This document shows, one piece after another, positions 7,740 to 14,749 of a stretch of DNA of 17,587 nucleotides. The notes under the pieces were generated by a model. It was not told the DNA's origin. It did not search any database and saw nothing but the letters and a program-made list of their open reading frames with translations. A program made the translations under genes and the position numbers. The first letter of the stretch is position 1. Each line of letters starts with the position of its first letter. This DNA comes from Bacillota bacterium (GTDB lineage Bacteria > Bacillota > Clostridia > Oscillospirales > Acutalibacteraceae): assembly GCA_023390175.1 (NCBI GenBank), contig JAEWDK010000005.1, positions 1-17,587 of the forward strand, in the 5' to 3' direction.

Positions 7740-7781
7740 ATTTTATCCCGAGTCAATATCGAAATCCCGATAAAATCCGGG
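7740..7781 (-). other. inverted repeats in the valS leader
   Basis: An 8-bp stem, ATTTTATC with GATAAAAT (7740-7747 and 7769-7776), ends 3 bases from the valS Shine-Dalgarno. CGGG at 7778-7781 could instead pair with either CCCG at 7766-7769 or CCCG at 7747-7750, so competing folds are possible. The leader is only ~75 bases and shows no T-box features (no AGGGUGGnACCGCG). Confidence 0.35.
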
Positions 7782-7807
7782 TTTTTCTGCGATTAAATAA
7801 CCTGTTT

Positions 7808-7836
7808 ATTATGACATTTCGGGCATTATTTGTCAA
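7808..7836 (-). promoter_or_regulatory. valS-folC promoter
   Basis: Minus-strand sigma-A promoter. The -35 TTGACA is perfect at 7831-7836, the spacer is 17 bp, and the -10 CATAAT is at 7808-7813. The start is expected near 7801, ~77 bases before valS. The -35 lies only 7 bases after the stop of the upstream YxjI-like gene. Confidence 0.8.
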
Positions 7837-7843
7837 TCAGTTT

Positions 7844-8335
7844 CTAGTTTGCAGGCAAAGCGGCGGCGGTGCTGCCGATCACAATATTGTCAAGGATTAC
7901 CGCAAGGCAAAGGCTCAGCAGTACATCGGATTCTTTTGTGACCTCAACGCCGTAGCATTCCCCTGTAGTGTTCCAGCAGCGGCCGTGCGTCATGACAACA
8001 GAGGACGCCACGTCAATAATGTCGTAGGAACGCGTGACAAGGTCGCCGCGAAAGCGCCAGCTGATCCCCTTTATTTTGATCGGCTGCCGCGCGGCGGTCA
8101 AATTCTGTATGACGCGCGCACGCTCCTTGTCACCGATAAAGACGGAATATTTTGAAATGGCAGTGAGTCCCACACTGAAAATGCGGGCTGCTTCTTTTTG
8201 GTTTTGGTCAATCAAGTAAATTTTGCTCCCGATTGCAAGGGAATCGCCGGTCACCCGGTAAATAAGCTGACCGAGAGAATCCATGATCATAAAAAGAGAA
8301 TCAGCTTGCGTACTCTGCTGAATATAGAATTTCAT
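7844..8335 (-). CDS. LURP-one-related / YxjI-like protein (Tubby C-terminal-like fold)
   Basis: The 163-aa protein resembles the YxjI / LURP-one-related family. Its function in bacteria is unknown; the fold is a beta-barrel around a central helix related to Tubby. The start MKFYIQQ, the strand-rich body with GSKIYLIDQNQKEAARI, and a hydrophobic final helix (DVLLSLCLAVILDNIVI) fit that family. There is no signal peptide, so it is probably cytoplasmic or membrane-peripheral. GAGGTGA precedes the ATG at 8335. No terminator lies between its stop and the valS promoter, so some read-through into valS is possible. Family assignment is by pattern only. Confidence 0.72.
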   Translation of the reverse strand: MKFYIQQSTQADSLFMIMDSLGQLIYRVTGDSLAIGSKIYLIDQNQKEAARIFSVGLTAISKYSVFIGDKERARVIQNLTAARQPIKIKGISWRFRGDLVTRSYDIIDVASSVVMTHGRCWNTTGECYGVEVTKESDVLLSLCLAVILDNIVIGSTAAALPAN

Positions 8336-8364
8336 GCGGTCACCTCACAAATCAATTATAATCT

Positions 8365-8392
8365 ATTATATTGCAGAAAGTTAAAATTTGAA
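8365..8392 (-). promoter_or_regulatory. possible promoter of the YxjI-like gene
   Basis: On the minus strand there is a TATAAT at 8365-8370, with a weak TTCAAA at 8387-8392 (16-bp spacer). A second TATAAT at 8355-8360 has no good -35. The location, 30 bases before the gene, is suitable but the -35 is poor. Confidence 0.35.
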
Positions 8393-8560
8393 TCATTAAA
8401 ATTATTTTTCGGCCAAAAAGCGAAAGCAGAATATGCCCACCCCTTGTGCCTTTGAATTTAATAATACCATTTTTATGCATTATAGGCAACTGGGTTCCAT
8501 TCGAAAAATGAGAAAACGAGCCAAAGCGCAGCGCAAATTCCATTGTGGAGCAGTTGGCGA

Positions 8561-8589
8561 TTGACTCGGGGCGGGCATTATACTACAAT
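8561..8589 (+). promoter_or_regulatory. promoter of the DUF3810 gene
   Basis: The -35 TTGACT is at 8561-8566, the spacer is 17 bp, and the -10 TACAAT is at 8584-8589. The start would be near 8596, 33 bases before the TTG start codon. It lies downstream of an in-frame ATG at 8545, which therefore cannot be the start when this promoter is used. Confidence 0.75.
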
Positions 8590-8628
8590 AATGCAGAACC
8601 CGTTTTACGAAATTCCGGAGGTGATCTC

Positions 8629-9735
8629 TTGAAAAAAATACTCAGGCTGAAGCGATTTTATCTTTTGGCCTTTGCCCCGGCTGCGCTGGTTTTAAACTTT
8701 GCCGCGGTCAGAAACCCTGCTTTTGCAGAGTGGTATGCCGACACGCTTTACCCCGGATTGTCGCTTGGGGTAAATGCGGCAACTTCGCTTTTTCCCTTTT
8801 CCATTGCGGAATTTTTGGTTGTTCTGCTTTTGGCCGGACTTTTTGTTTATCTTATCCGTTCTGTGATAAAAATTGTAAAAGCAAAGGAAGGCAGGGCGAA
8901 CAACGTAATAAAATCCCTCCTGAACCTGATTTGTCTTGCAAGTATCCTTTATTTTTTATTTATGATTGACTGCGGCATAAACTACAGCCGGTACCCGTTC
9001 GCGCAAACCTCCGGTCTGGAAATAAAGCCGTCCTCCAAAACAGAACTGACCGCGCTTTGCGGCGAATTGGCACAGAATGTGAACACACTGCGAAAAGCCG
9101 TGAAAACCGATGACCATTCCGTTATGAAGCTGAGCGAACCGACAATTTATGACACTGCAAAAAAAGCACAATTGTCCTACAATAAAATAAATGCAGATTA
9201 TCCTCTTTTACGGGCCGGTTACGGGGCACCGAAACCTGTATTTGGCTCCCGGCTGATGTCTTACGGAAATATTACAGGAATATTCTTCCCATTTACTTTC
9301 GAAGCAAACATAAACGCCGATATTCCGGATTATTCTGTTCCCGTAACAATGTGCCACGAGCTGTCGCACCTGCGCGGATACATGCGTGAGGATGAAGCCA
9401 ATTTTATCGGCTACCTGGTCTGCGAAAAGAGCACTGATACGGATTTTCAATATTCCGGTAAGATGCTTGCCTTTATTTATGTTTCGAATGCGCTGTTTGA
9501 CGCCGACAGCGACGCGGCCAACCGGATTTTCGCAACGCTCAGCGACGGGGTCAGGCGGGATTTGGCGGACAACTCCGCTTACTGGAAACAATTTGAGGGG
9601 CCTGTGGCGCAGGTCTCCACCTCAGTGAATGACAGCTACCTGAAAGCAAACCGTCAGGAAGACGGCGTGAAAAGCTACGGCAGAATGGTTGACCTTCTGC
9701 TCGCAGAAGCCCGAGCAAAAAAAGAAGCCCGCTGA
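8629..9735 (+). CDS. DUF3810 membrane protein with HExxH metallopeptidase-like motif
   Basis: The 368-aa protein matches the DUF3810 type. There are three hydrophobic segments at about 10-26, 58-80 and 95-113, then a large soluble domain. Within it HELSH at 243-247, followed by Glu256 in DEANF, looks like a zinc metallopeptidase site; activity and substrate are unknown. TTG at 8629 is chosen as start because GGAGGTGATC (8617-8626), a perfect ten-base match to the 16S 3' end, lies just before it. A longer frame from ATG 8545 has no ribosome-binding site and begins before the promoter. The positively charged MKKILRLKR start is typical of a membrane protein. The final codons form one arm of the terminator, and the stop lies in its loop. 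Confidence 0.85.
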   Translation: MKKILRLKRFYLLAFAPAALVLNFAAVRNPAFAEWYADTLYPGLSLGVNAATSLFPFSIAEFLVVLLLAGLFVYLIRSVIKIVKAKEGRANNVIKSLLNLICLASILYFLFMIDCGINYSRYPFAQTSGLEIKPSSKTELTALCGELAQNVNTLRKAVKTDDHSVMKLSEPTIYDTAKKAQLSYNKINADYPLLRAGYGAPKPVFGSRLMSYGNITGIFFPFTFEANINADIPDYSVPVTMCHELSHLRGYMREDEANFIGYLVCEKSTDTDFQYSGKMLAFIYVSNALFDADSDAANRIFATLSDGVRRDLADNSAYWKQFEGPVAQVSTSVNDSYLKANRQEDGVKSYGRMVDLLLAEARAKKEAR

Positions 9736-9752
9736 CGCGGGCTTCTTTTTTT
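9717..9752. terminator. bidirectional terminator shared by convergent genes
   Basis: A perfect stem (9717-9732 with 9737-9752), with a GAAGCCCGC core and a TGAC loop, has A-run and T-run on either side, so it can work in both directions. It ends the DUF3810 gene (stop TGA at 9733-9735, in the loop) and the deacetylase gene (stop at 9751-9753, at the stem edge). Confidence 0.92.
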
Positions 9753-10773
9753 ATTGCTTCGGTACCTGAAAACGGTACGGCACAGGATCAACCGAAGGGT
9801 CCAATGTTTGAAATTGATACCCTTCCTTTTGAAGTGTTTCAATTATTTTGGGAATTTCCAAAAGCGTATTGCGTTTCACGCTGGTGTTATGGCAAAGCAC
9901 TACGGACTGTGTATGCGCATGTACCCCCCTGATCACATCATTATAAATAGAAGCAGCAGTAGGGTGCCGTTCCGCGTCCCCGGAACTTACATTCCAGTCA
10001 AAATATGTATAGCCGCGCCGGTTCATTTCCGTAATAATTGCCTTTGCTGTTGTCGCCCGGTTATAATCATTGACGCTGCCGCCGGCAAACCGGTAAATGT
10101 GGGTATCCACCCCGGTCGTTTTCTGAATCAGGTCATGCATGCGGGCAAAATCATCGAGGAACGCGGCAGGCGTCGCATAAATCTGCTGAAAACGATGCGT
10201 GTAGGAGTGTACCCCAATCGCGTGACCGCGGTCAACAATTGCCTTCATGGCCTTCAGATCCTCCGGGCCGGTTTTACCAACCAGAAAAAAGGTCGCTTTT
10301 ACCTGATAGCGGTCCAGCACATCCAAAAGGGGTATTGTCAGATTAGACGGGCCGTCGTCAAAGGTCAGGTAAACCACTTTTCCCTTTACCGGAACCGTTT
10401 CAGTGTGCTCCGCGTACAGCTGTGGATACATTGCCTGATAAACGGCAGGATCCATCGGCACGGCGGACGAAACCGGGGCCTGCGAGCCGGGCGCCGAAGA
10501 GTACGGCGGCCGCGGTGCCGACGATGAGGGCACACTCGAACCCGGGGCAAAGGAAGACGGTGTGCCGGCGCTTGACGGCGGCTTTGACGCTGCCGAAGCG
10601 TTATGCTCCGCCTGAACCGGAGTGGTAACCTGCCTTGACATGGTAACAGCAACCATCTGATCGGAAATGTGAACAACAACCAAACCAACTAAACCGACAA
10701 AGAGCAGAAGAGCAGACACAATTACAATGTGCCTGACTCTTCTGCTCTTAACTTTTCTTTCATGACGACCCAT
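9751..10773 (-). CDS. membrane-anchored polysaccharide (peptidoglycan) deacetylase, NodB domain
   Basis: This carbohydrate esterase family 4 protein probably removes acetyl groups from cell-wall N-acetylated sugars, outside the membrane. It is 340 aa. A basic N-terminus precedes a single membrane segment at 15-36, then a Ser/Pro/Ala-rich linker at about 58-105, then the NodB domain at about 131-325. Motifs: TFDDGPS at 137-143 (catalytic Asp and metal Asp), HSYTH at 189-193 (metal histidines), RFAGGS at 228-233 (Ala where Pro is usual), DWN at 259-261 and LCHN at 293-296. The exact substrate is not shown. The ribosome-binding site is weak. It lies downstream of the CAP lipoprotein gene on the same strand, with its own promoter between. 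Confidence 0.9.
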   Translation of the reverse strand: MGRHERKVKSRRVRHIVIVSALLLFVGLVGLVVVHISDQMVAVTMSRQVTTPVQAEHNASAASKPPSSAGTPSSFAPGSSVPSSSAPRPPYSSAPGSQAPVSSAVPMDPAVYQAMYPQLYAEHTETVPVKGKVVYLTFDDGPSNLTIPLLDVLDRYQVKATFFLVGKTGPEDLKAMKAIVDRGHAIGVHSYTHRFQQIYATPAAFLDDFARMHDLIQKTTGVDTHIYRFAGGSVNDYNRATTAKAIITEMNRRGYTYFDWNVSSGDAERHPTAASIYNDVIRGVHAHTQSVVLCHNTSVKRNTLLEIPKIIETLQKEGYQFQTLDPSVDPVPYRFQVPKQ

Positions 10774-10821
10774 ATTCCCACTGCCTTCACCAAATATCGT
10801 TATAATTTTTCCTATACTTAC

Positions 10822-10850
10822 ATTATATACACTTTCGGTGAAAATGACAG
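10822..10850 (-). promoter_or_regulatory. promoter of the polysaccharide deacetylase gene
   Basis: Minus strand. The -35 CTGTCA is at 10845-10850 (4 of 6), the spacer is 17 bp, and a perfect -10 TATAAT is at 10822-10827. The start is near 10815, about 42 bases before the gene. No terminator is seen between the CAP gene stop (10882) and this site, so both separate and joint transcription are possible. Confidence 0.6.
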
Positions 10851-10881
10851 TTAAATATTTGTAATCAGAAGTATCAATTTG

Positions 10882-11985
10882 TTAGCCAATGAATTCCTGG
10901 GTCCAATAATACGTGCCCTTGGACTGATAAACGCCGATTCCGATTTGTTTAAAGCTACCGTTTAAAATATTTGCGCGGTGTCCGGGGGAATTCATCCAGG
11001 CATTCATAACGGACTTTGCATCCGGGTAACCGTAGGCAATATTTTCACCCGCGGTGGAATAAGAAACGCCAAATTGTTTCAGCGCGGTAAACGGATCCTG
11101 TCCGTTTGGTCTGGTGTGAGAAAAGCTTGTAACAATTTCTGTCGCTCTGACCTGAGCGGCCTTGCCCGCGTTCGTGTTCATTGTCAGCGCACCGAGTCCG
11201 TTCTTTGCACGTTCTGCATTCACCAGCTGCAGAACCTGATTCGCCATAGTCCCGTTCACTTGGACAGGAGCAGAAGCTGTTGACCCTGCCGAAGGGGCAC
11301 TTGAGGTCGGTTTACTGGAAGCAGACGGCGTGCTTGCCACAGGTTTGCCGGAAGCGGTTGCTTTACAGGAGGTAGATTTGCAGACAGTTGTTTTGCAGGT
11401 GGCTGTGCTGCACTTAATAATATCGCAGATAGAAGTGCCGCAGAAGCTTGGGTTGCAGGAAACCGTATTTCCGGAGATACAGGAAGCCTGATTGCCCGAT
11501 ATAATATAACGGAATATTTTATTGCAGGATGAGTTGCTGTTCGCCGATGCGGCGTTTACTGCGTTTGCTGTGTTGGAAAGAGTTGAGCCCGACGGTGATT
11601 TATACGGGCAGGATGATGTGCTCCCCGTATTCACTGCCTCCACTTTTGCGCTGTTTGAGCCGCTGCTTAAGCTCGTATTTTTTACAGCTGCGTTTTGTGT
11701 GACATCAGGCTGCGAAGCAGTGGAACCGGCAGCTGTGTTTTTTGAATTGACTGCGTTACCCTTTTCCGCAGCGCTGTTTGACAGCGCGGAAGCGACAGAT
11801 GCTGAAATACTGTTTTTTACTGAATCGGATGCTGCATTATTAGAAGCCGTCAGGTTTGAAGTGACAGCTGTACCCGCGGCGGAAGCGGGCTGCGTTTGTG
11901 CGACGCCCGAACAGGCCGCAAGGCTGGATGCCAGCACCAAGCTGAAAAGCATCGAAATTACTTTTTTCTTGTTCATCTTGTTCAT
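10882..11985 (-). CDS. CAP-domain lipoprotein with a periodic cysteine segment
   Basis: The 367-aa protein is probably anchored outside the membrane. It begins with a lipoprotein signal, with lipobox LAAC and Cys25 as the lipid site. Residues 26-125 are low-complexity Ser/Ala/Thr/Asn. Residues 126-207 contain ten cysteines; 211-242 form a second Ser/Pro/Ala linker. Residues 245-367 are a CAP (SCP/YkwD-type) domain with HTRPNG (His290), AGENIAYG (Glu314) and AWMNSPGHRANIL (His336). CAP domains of this type occur in bacterial envelope and spore proteins; their activity is mostly unknown. The first ATG is used because AAGGAG lies 8 bases before it. The cysteine segment is described separately. 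Its promoter is at 12020-12048. Confidence 0.88.
   Translation of the reverse strand: MNKMNKKKVISMLFSLVLASSLAACSGVAQTQPASAAGTAVTSNLTASNNAASDSVKNSISASVASALSNSAAEKGNAVNSKNTAAGSTASQPDVTQNAAVKNTSLSSGSNSAKVEAVNTGSTSSCPYKSPSGSTLSNTANAVNAASANSNSSCNKIFRYIISGNQASCISGNTVSCNPSFCGTSICDIIKCSTATCKTTVCKSTSCKATASGKPVASTPSASSKPTSSAPSAGSTASAPVQVNGTMANQVLQLVNAERAKNGLGALTMNTNAGKAAQVRATEIVTSFSHTRPNGQDPFTALKQFGVSYSTAGENIAYGYPDAKSVMNAWMNSPGHRANILNGSFKQIGIGVYQSKGTYYWTQEFIG
11365..11457 (-). repeat. seven-fold Cys-x4 repeat (15-bp period) in the CAP lipoprotein
   Basis: Cysteines at residues 177, 182, 187, 192, 197, 202 and 207 are exactly five apart. The matching codons fall every 15 bp at 11455, 11440, 11425, 11410, 11395, 11380 and 11365 (lowest coordinate of each). 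The later units follow a C-K-x-T/S-x pattern (CKTTV, CKSTS). Three more cysteines (126, 154, 169) precede the run. It could bind metal, form disulfides or cross-links, or be a spacer; the sequence does not decide. Confidence 0.85.
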
Positions 11986-12019
11986 TGTGTGTTCTCCTTT
12001 TTGTAAAAGATTTGTCTAA

Positions 12020-12048
12020 ATTATATCTTACGGCTCCGAAAAGTTCAA
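12020..12048 (-). promoter_or_regulatory. promoter of the CAP lipoprotein gene
   Basis: Minus strand. The -35 TTGAAC is at 12043-12048 (4 of 6), the spacer is 17 bp, and a perfect -10 TATAAT is at 12020-12025. The start is near 12013, about 28 bases before the ATG. Confidence 0.65.
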
Positions 12049-12530
12049 CACTCCATCATTTGGCAGGGCAAAACCGCGGGTCTTTTCCCAAGATGGAAAT
12101 TTTTTTACCAAATCAGCGGGAACACAGTCTGTACAAAGGTTTGTTTAAGGACGGTGAAGCGCACGGGCAGGAACGAAATTGTTTAATTTCTAACCAACAA
12201 TTCCCTTGCATAAAAGTGTTTCAGTCAGCGAAAAGGCGTAAATAGAGCTAAAAATGAGCCGGTTTACCCGCACTTATCTCCTGCAAATAAGTTTTCAGCG
12301 TTATTTTGCAATTATTGTTTTGGAAATTTTCATATTAATAAGTTAACGCACAATTTTTAAGACAGCAATTTATGCTGAGAATTTTGCCGCTGCATGCGTT
12401 TTCGTATTTCTAATATATATATGTATATTGCAGCGCTGCAGAGTTTCGAACCTGTAAGCCGGCAAGTGCCTGATGATACCTATTGAAAAAACAGAAATGG
12501 CGGAGAGGTTAACAAAAAATTCATTTTTGC
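12049..12530. other. intergenic region with no recognised gene
   Basis: About 480 bases lie between the divergent CAP and liv promoters. No frame has a family-like product or a good ribosome-binding site. I see no tRNA, riboswitch or terminator. The sequence is A/T-rich in the middle (12300-12428), with an alternating AT run near 12412-12428 next to a 12-bp perfect palindrome, TGCAGCGCTGCA, at 12429-12440. A small RNA or regulator sites cannot be excluded. Confidence 0.5.
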
Positions 12531-12559
12531 TTGAATTTCATAATTCCACATGGTATAAT
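12531..12559 (+). promoter_or_regulatory. liv operon promoter
   Basis: The -35 TTGAAT is at 12531-12536, the spacer is 17 bp, and a perfect -10 TATAAT is at 12554-12559 with TGG before it (extended -10). The start is near 12566, leaving an ~84-base leader before livJ. A 5-bp inverted repeat, GAATT-TCAT-AATTC (12533-12546), overlaps the -35 and spacer and could be an operator half-site, though it is short. Confidence 0.75.
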
Positions 12560-12649
12560 CAAAAAAGTTTACAACTTCCATTCGGCTTGTTTTATCGGCG
12601 TTTTTGACACAGCCGGACACAATCAACTTTATGAGGAGGAATCTTAGAA

Positions 12650-13825
12650 ATGAAAAAATTTGCAGCATTATTGTTGGCATTGGTCATGACAGCAACAGCT
12701 TTCACAGGATGCAAAAAGGTGGACAGCGCTTCCGGGGCACAGGCCGCCACCAGCGGAGATACGATTAAAATCGGTGTGTTTGAACCGCTCACCGGAGCGA
12801 ACGCGGCCGGCGGCGAGGCCGAGGTTGAGGGTGTTACAATTGCCAACAAGCTTTATCCGACCGTGCTCGGTAAAAAAGTGGAGCTTGTCGTCGCAGATAA
12901 CAAATCGGACAAAGCACAGGCAACAACAGCCGCTGCGCGTTTGATTGAAAAAGACAAGGTTTCCGCAATTATCGGTTCCTGGGGTTCCAGCCTTTCCATG
13001 GCGGCGGGCGAACTGGTGAAGAAGAACAAGGTTCCTGCGGTGGGTGCTTCCTGCACAAACCCGCTGGTAACAAAGGGCAACGATTACTACTTCCGCGTTT
13101 GCTACCTTGACCCGTTCCAGGGCACTGTAATGGCGAACTACGCATTTAAAACCGGTGCAAAAAAGGCCGCAATTGTTCAGGAAGTTTCAAACGACTATGC
13201 AGTCGGACTTGCTACATATTTTAAAGAAGCATTTGTAAAATTAACAGGCGACCCAAATTCCGTGGTTACTACAGTAAACTACAATACGAACGACCAGGAA
13301 TTCGGCGCACAGCTTTCAACCGTGAAGGCAGCGAACCCGGACGTTATTTTTGCACCCGGAAACTTCACGGAGTCCGCGCTTGTAATGAAGCAGGCCCGCC
13401 AGCTTGGCATTACTGCTCCGTTCCTGGGCGGCGATACCTGGGACATTGACGAATTCACAACCGTAGGCGGAAAAGACGTGGAGGGCGCCACCATTTCCAC
13501 TTTCTTCGATGATGCCGCTCCTGTAACCGCCGAAGGCAAAAAATTTGTCGAAGCCTATAAAAAGGCATACCCGAATAAGAACATGGCTGCTGTTACCGCT
13601 TTGGGCTATGACGCATATCTTGTAATCATCAAGGCAATCGAAGCGGCAAACTCCTCCAACCCGACTGCAATTCGTGATGCGCTTGCAAAAACAAAGGGTG
13701 TAGAAGGCGCAACCGGTCAAATTACATTTACCGCAGACGGCGATGCAGATAAGAATTCCGCTATTATTAAAGAAGTGAAGAACGGAAAGTTTACTTATAA
13801 GGATACTGTAACAATTGCAAAATAA
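12650..13825 (+). CDS. livJ: ABC transporter substrate-binding lipoprotein, branched-chain amino acid type
   Basis: This extracytoplasmic receptor delivers substrate, by family most likely leucine, isoleucine or valine, to the LivHMGF importer. It is 391 aa. A lipoprotein signal with lipobox FTGC gives Cys21 as the lipid-modified residue. The type 1 periplasmic-binding fold starts near 37 (TIKIGVFEPLTGANAAGG), with IGSWGSS and VPAVGASCTNPLVT at the binding cleft and FRVCYLDPFQGTVMANYA after it. AGGAGGA lies 10 bases before the ATG. It is the first of five genes in one transcript. Related receptors bind amides, urea or aromatic compounds, so the exact ligand is inferred. Confidence 0.92.
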   Translation: MKKFAALLLALVMTATAFTGCKKVDSASGAQAATSGDTIKIGVFEPLTGANAAGGEAEVEGVTIANKLYPTVLGKKVELVVADNKSDKAQATTAAARLIEKDKVSAIIGSWGSSLSMAAGELVKKNKVPAVGASCTNPLVTKGNDYYFRVCYLDPFQGTVMANYAFKTGAKKAAIVQEVSNDYAVGLATYFKEAFVKLTGDPNSVVTTVNYNTNDQEFGAQLSTVKAANPDVIFAPGNFTESALVMKQARQLGITAPFLGGDTWDIDEFTTVGGKDVEGATISTFFDDAAPVTAEGKKFVEAYKKAYPNKNMAAVTALGYDAYLVIIKAIEAANSSNPTAIRDALAKTKGVEGATGQITFTADGDADKNSAIIKEVKNGKFTYKDTVTIAK

Positions 13826-13852
13826 CGAATTGACGGATTAGGAAGTTAAACT

Positions 13853-14746
13853 ATGACGATCGGATTGTTTTTACAAAACTTAACAAATGGAATTGCCGTG
13901 GGCAGCCTTTATGCATTGATTGCTGTTGGATACACCATGGTTTACGGTATCCTGCGCTTAATCAATTTTGCTCACGGTGACATTTTTATGATGGCGGCTT
14001 ATTTTACCTTCTTCGGCATTGCCGTTTTTCACCTGCCGTGGTACTTTGCATGTATTTTCGTGGTTATTTTCACCGCACTGCTCGGTATGCTGATTGAACG
14101 ATTGGCATACCGTCCGCTGCGGGACGCACCGAAGGATTCCATTCTGGTTTCCGCCATCGGCGTTTCGTTCCTGCTTGAAAATTTGGCCACCTATCTTTTT
14201 ACCGGAAAGCCAAAGGCATTTCCTGACATCATGGGAATGATGTCAACCGTGCAGATCGGAACCATTACAATTCAAAAAGCTTCGCTGGTCGTACCGTTTG
14301 TTTTGGTGGTCTGCATGACGATTCTGCTGTTTGTCATCAATAAAACCAAACTCGGCATGGCAATGCGCGCGGTTTCAAAGGATTATGAAATTGCACGCGT
14401 GATGGGAATCAACATCAATCTGGTTATTGCGGCTACCTTTGGAATCGGCTCCAGCCTTGCGGCGGTCGGGGTTATCCTGTGGGGAATGAAATACCCGCAG
14501 GTTTCCCCCTTAATGGGTGTTATGCCCGGCCTGAAATGTTTTGTCGCCGCGGTAATCGGCGGCATCGGCAACATTAAGGGCGCTGTGCTCGGCGGATTTA
14601 TCCTCGGATTAATCGAAGTAATGCTGGTTGCTTTCTTCCAGCCGCTTACCGGGTACCGTGACGCGTTCGCCTTTATTCTGTTAATTTTGATTCTTTTGAT
14701 CAAGCCGACCGGCCTGATCGGGGAAAAGACAACGGAGAAGGTGTAA
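13853..14746 (+). CDS. livH: branched-chain amino acid ABC transporter permease LivH
   Basis: LivH is one of two membrane permeases of the importer. It is 297 aa, the usual length, and strongly hydrophobic with about eight membrane segments. Family marks: GSLYALIAVGYTMVYG at 17-32, then ILRLINFAHGDIFM at 33-46, and the cytoplasmic coupling segment AMRAVSKDYEIARVMGIN at 170-187, which contacts the ATPases. It starts 27 bases after livJ, with TAGGAAG as ribosome-binding site 7 bases before ATG. It is followed after 3 bases by livM. Confidence 0.95.
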   Translation: MTIGLFLQNLTNGIAVGSLYALIAVGYTMVYGILRLINFAHGDIFMMAAYFTFFGIAVFHLPWYFACIFVVIFTALLGMLIERLAYRPLRDAPKDSILVSAIGVSFLLENLATYLFTGKPKAFPDIMGMMSTVQIGTITIQKASLVVPFVLVVCMTILLFVINKTKLGMAMRAVSKDYEIARVMGININLVIAATFGIGSSLAAVGVILWGMKYPQVSPLMGVMPGLKCFVAAVIGGIGNIKGAVLGGFILGLIEVMLVAFFQPLTGYRDAFAFILLILILLIKPTGLIGEKTTEKV

Positions 14747-14749
14747 CGA

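Noticed and set aside
8352..8543. 63-aa frame on the minus strand
   Set aside because: No ribosome-binding site, no recognisable features, and it spans the divergent promoter region.
11522..12019. 165-aa frame on the plus strand
   Set aside because: It is antisense to the low-complexity part of the CAP lipoprotein and extends over that gene's start region.
12441..12480. tRNA T-arm-like text (GGTTCGAAAC on the minus strand)
   Set aside because: The flanking bases do not form a 5-bp T-stem and no acceptor, D or anticodon arms are present.
12604..12632. TTGACA at 12604-12609 as a second livJ promoter
   Set aside because: The -10 position is CTTTAT (3 of 6) and the transcript would start at the livJ ribosome-binding site.
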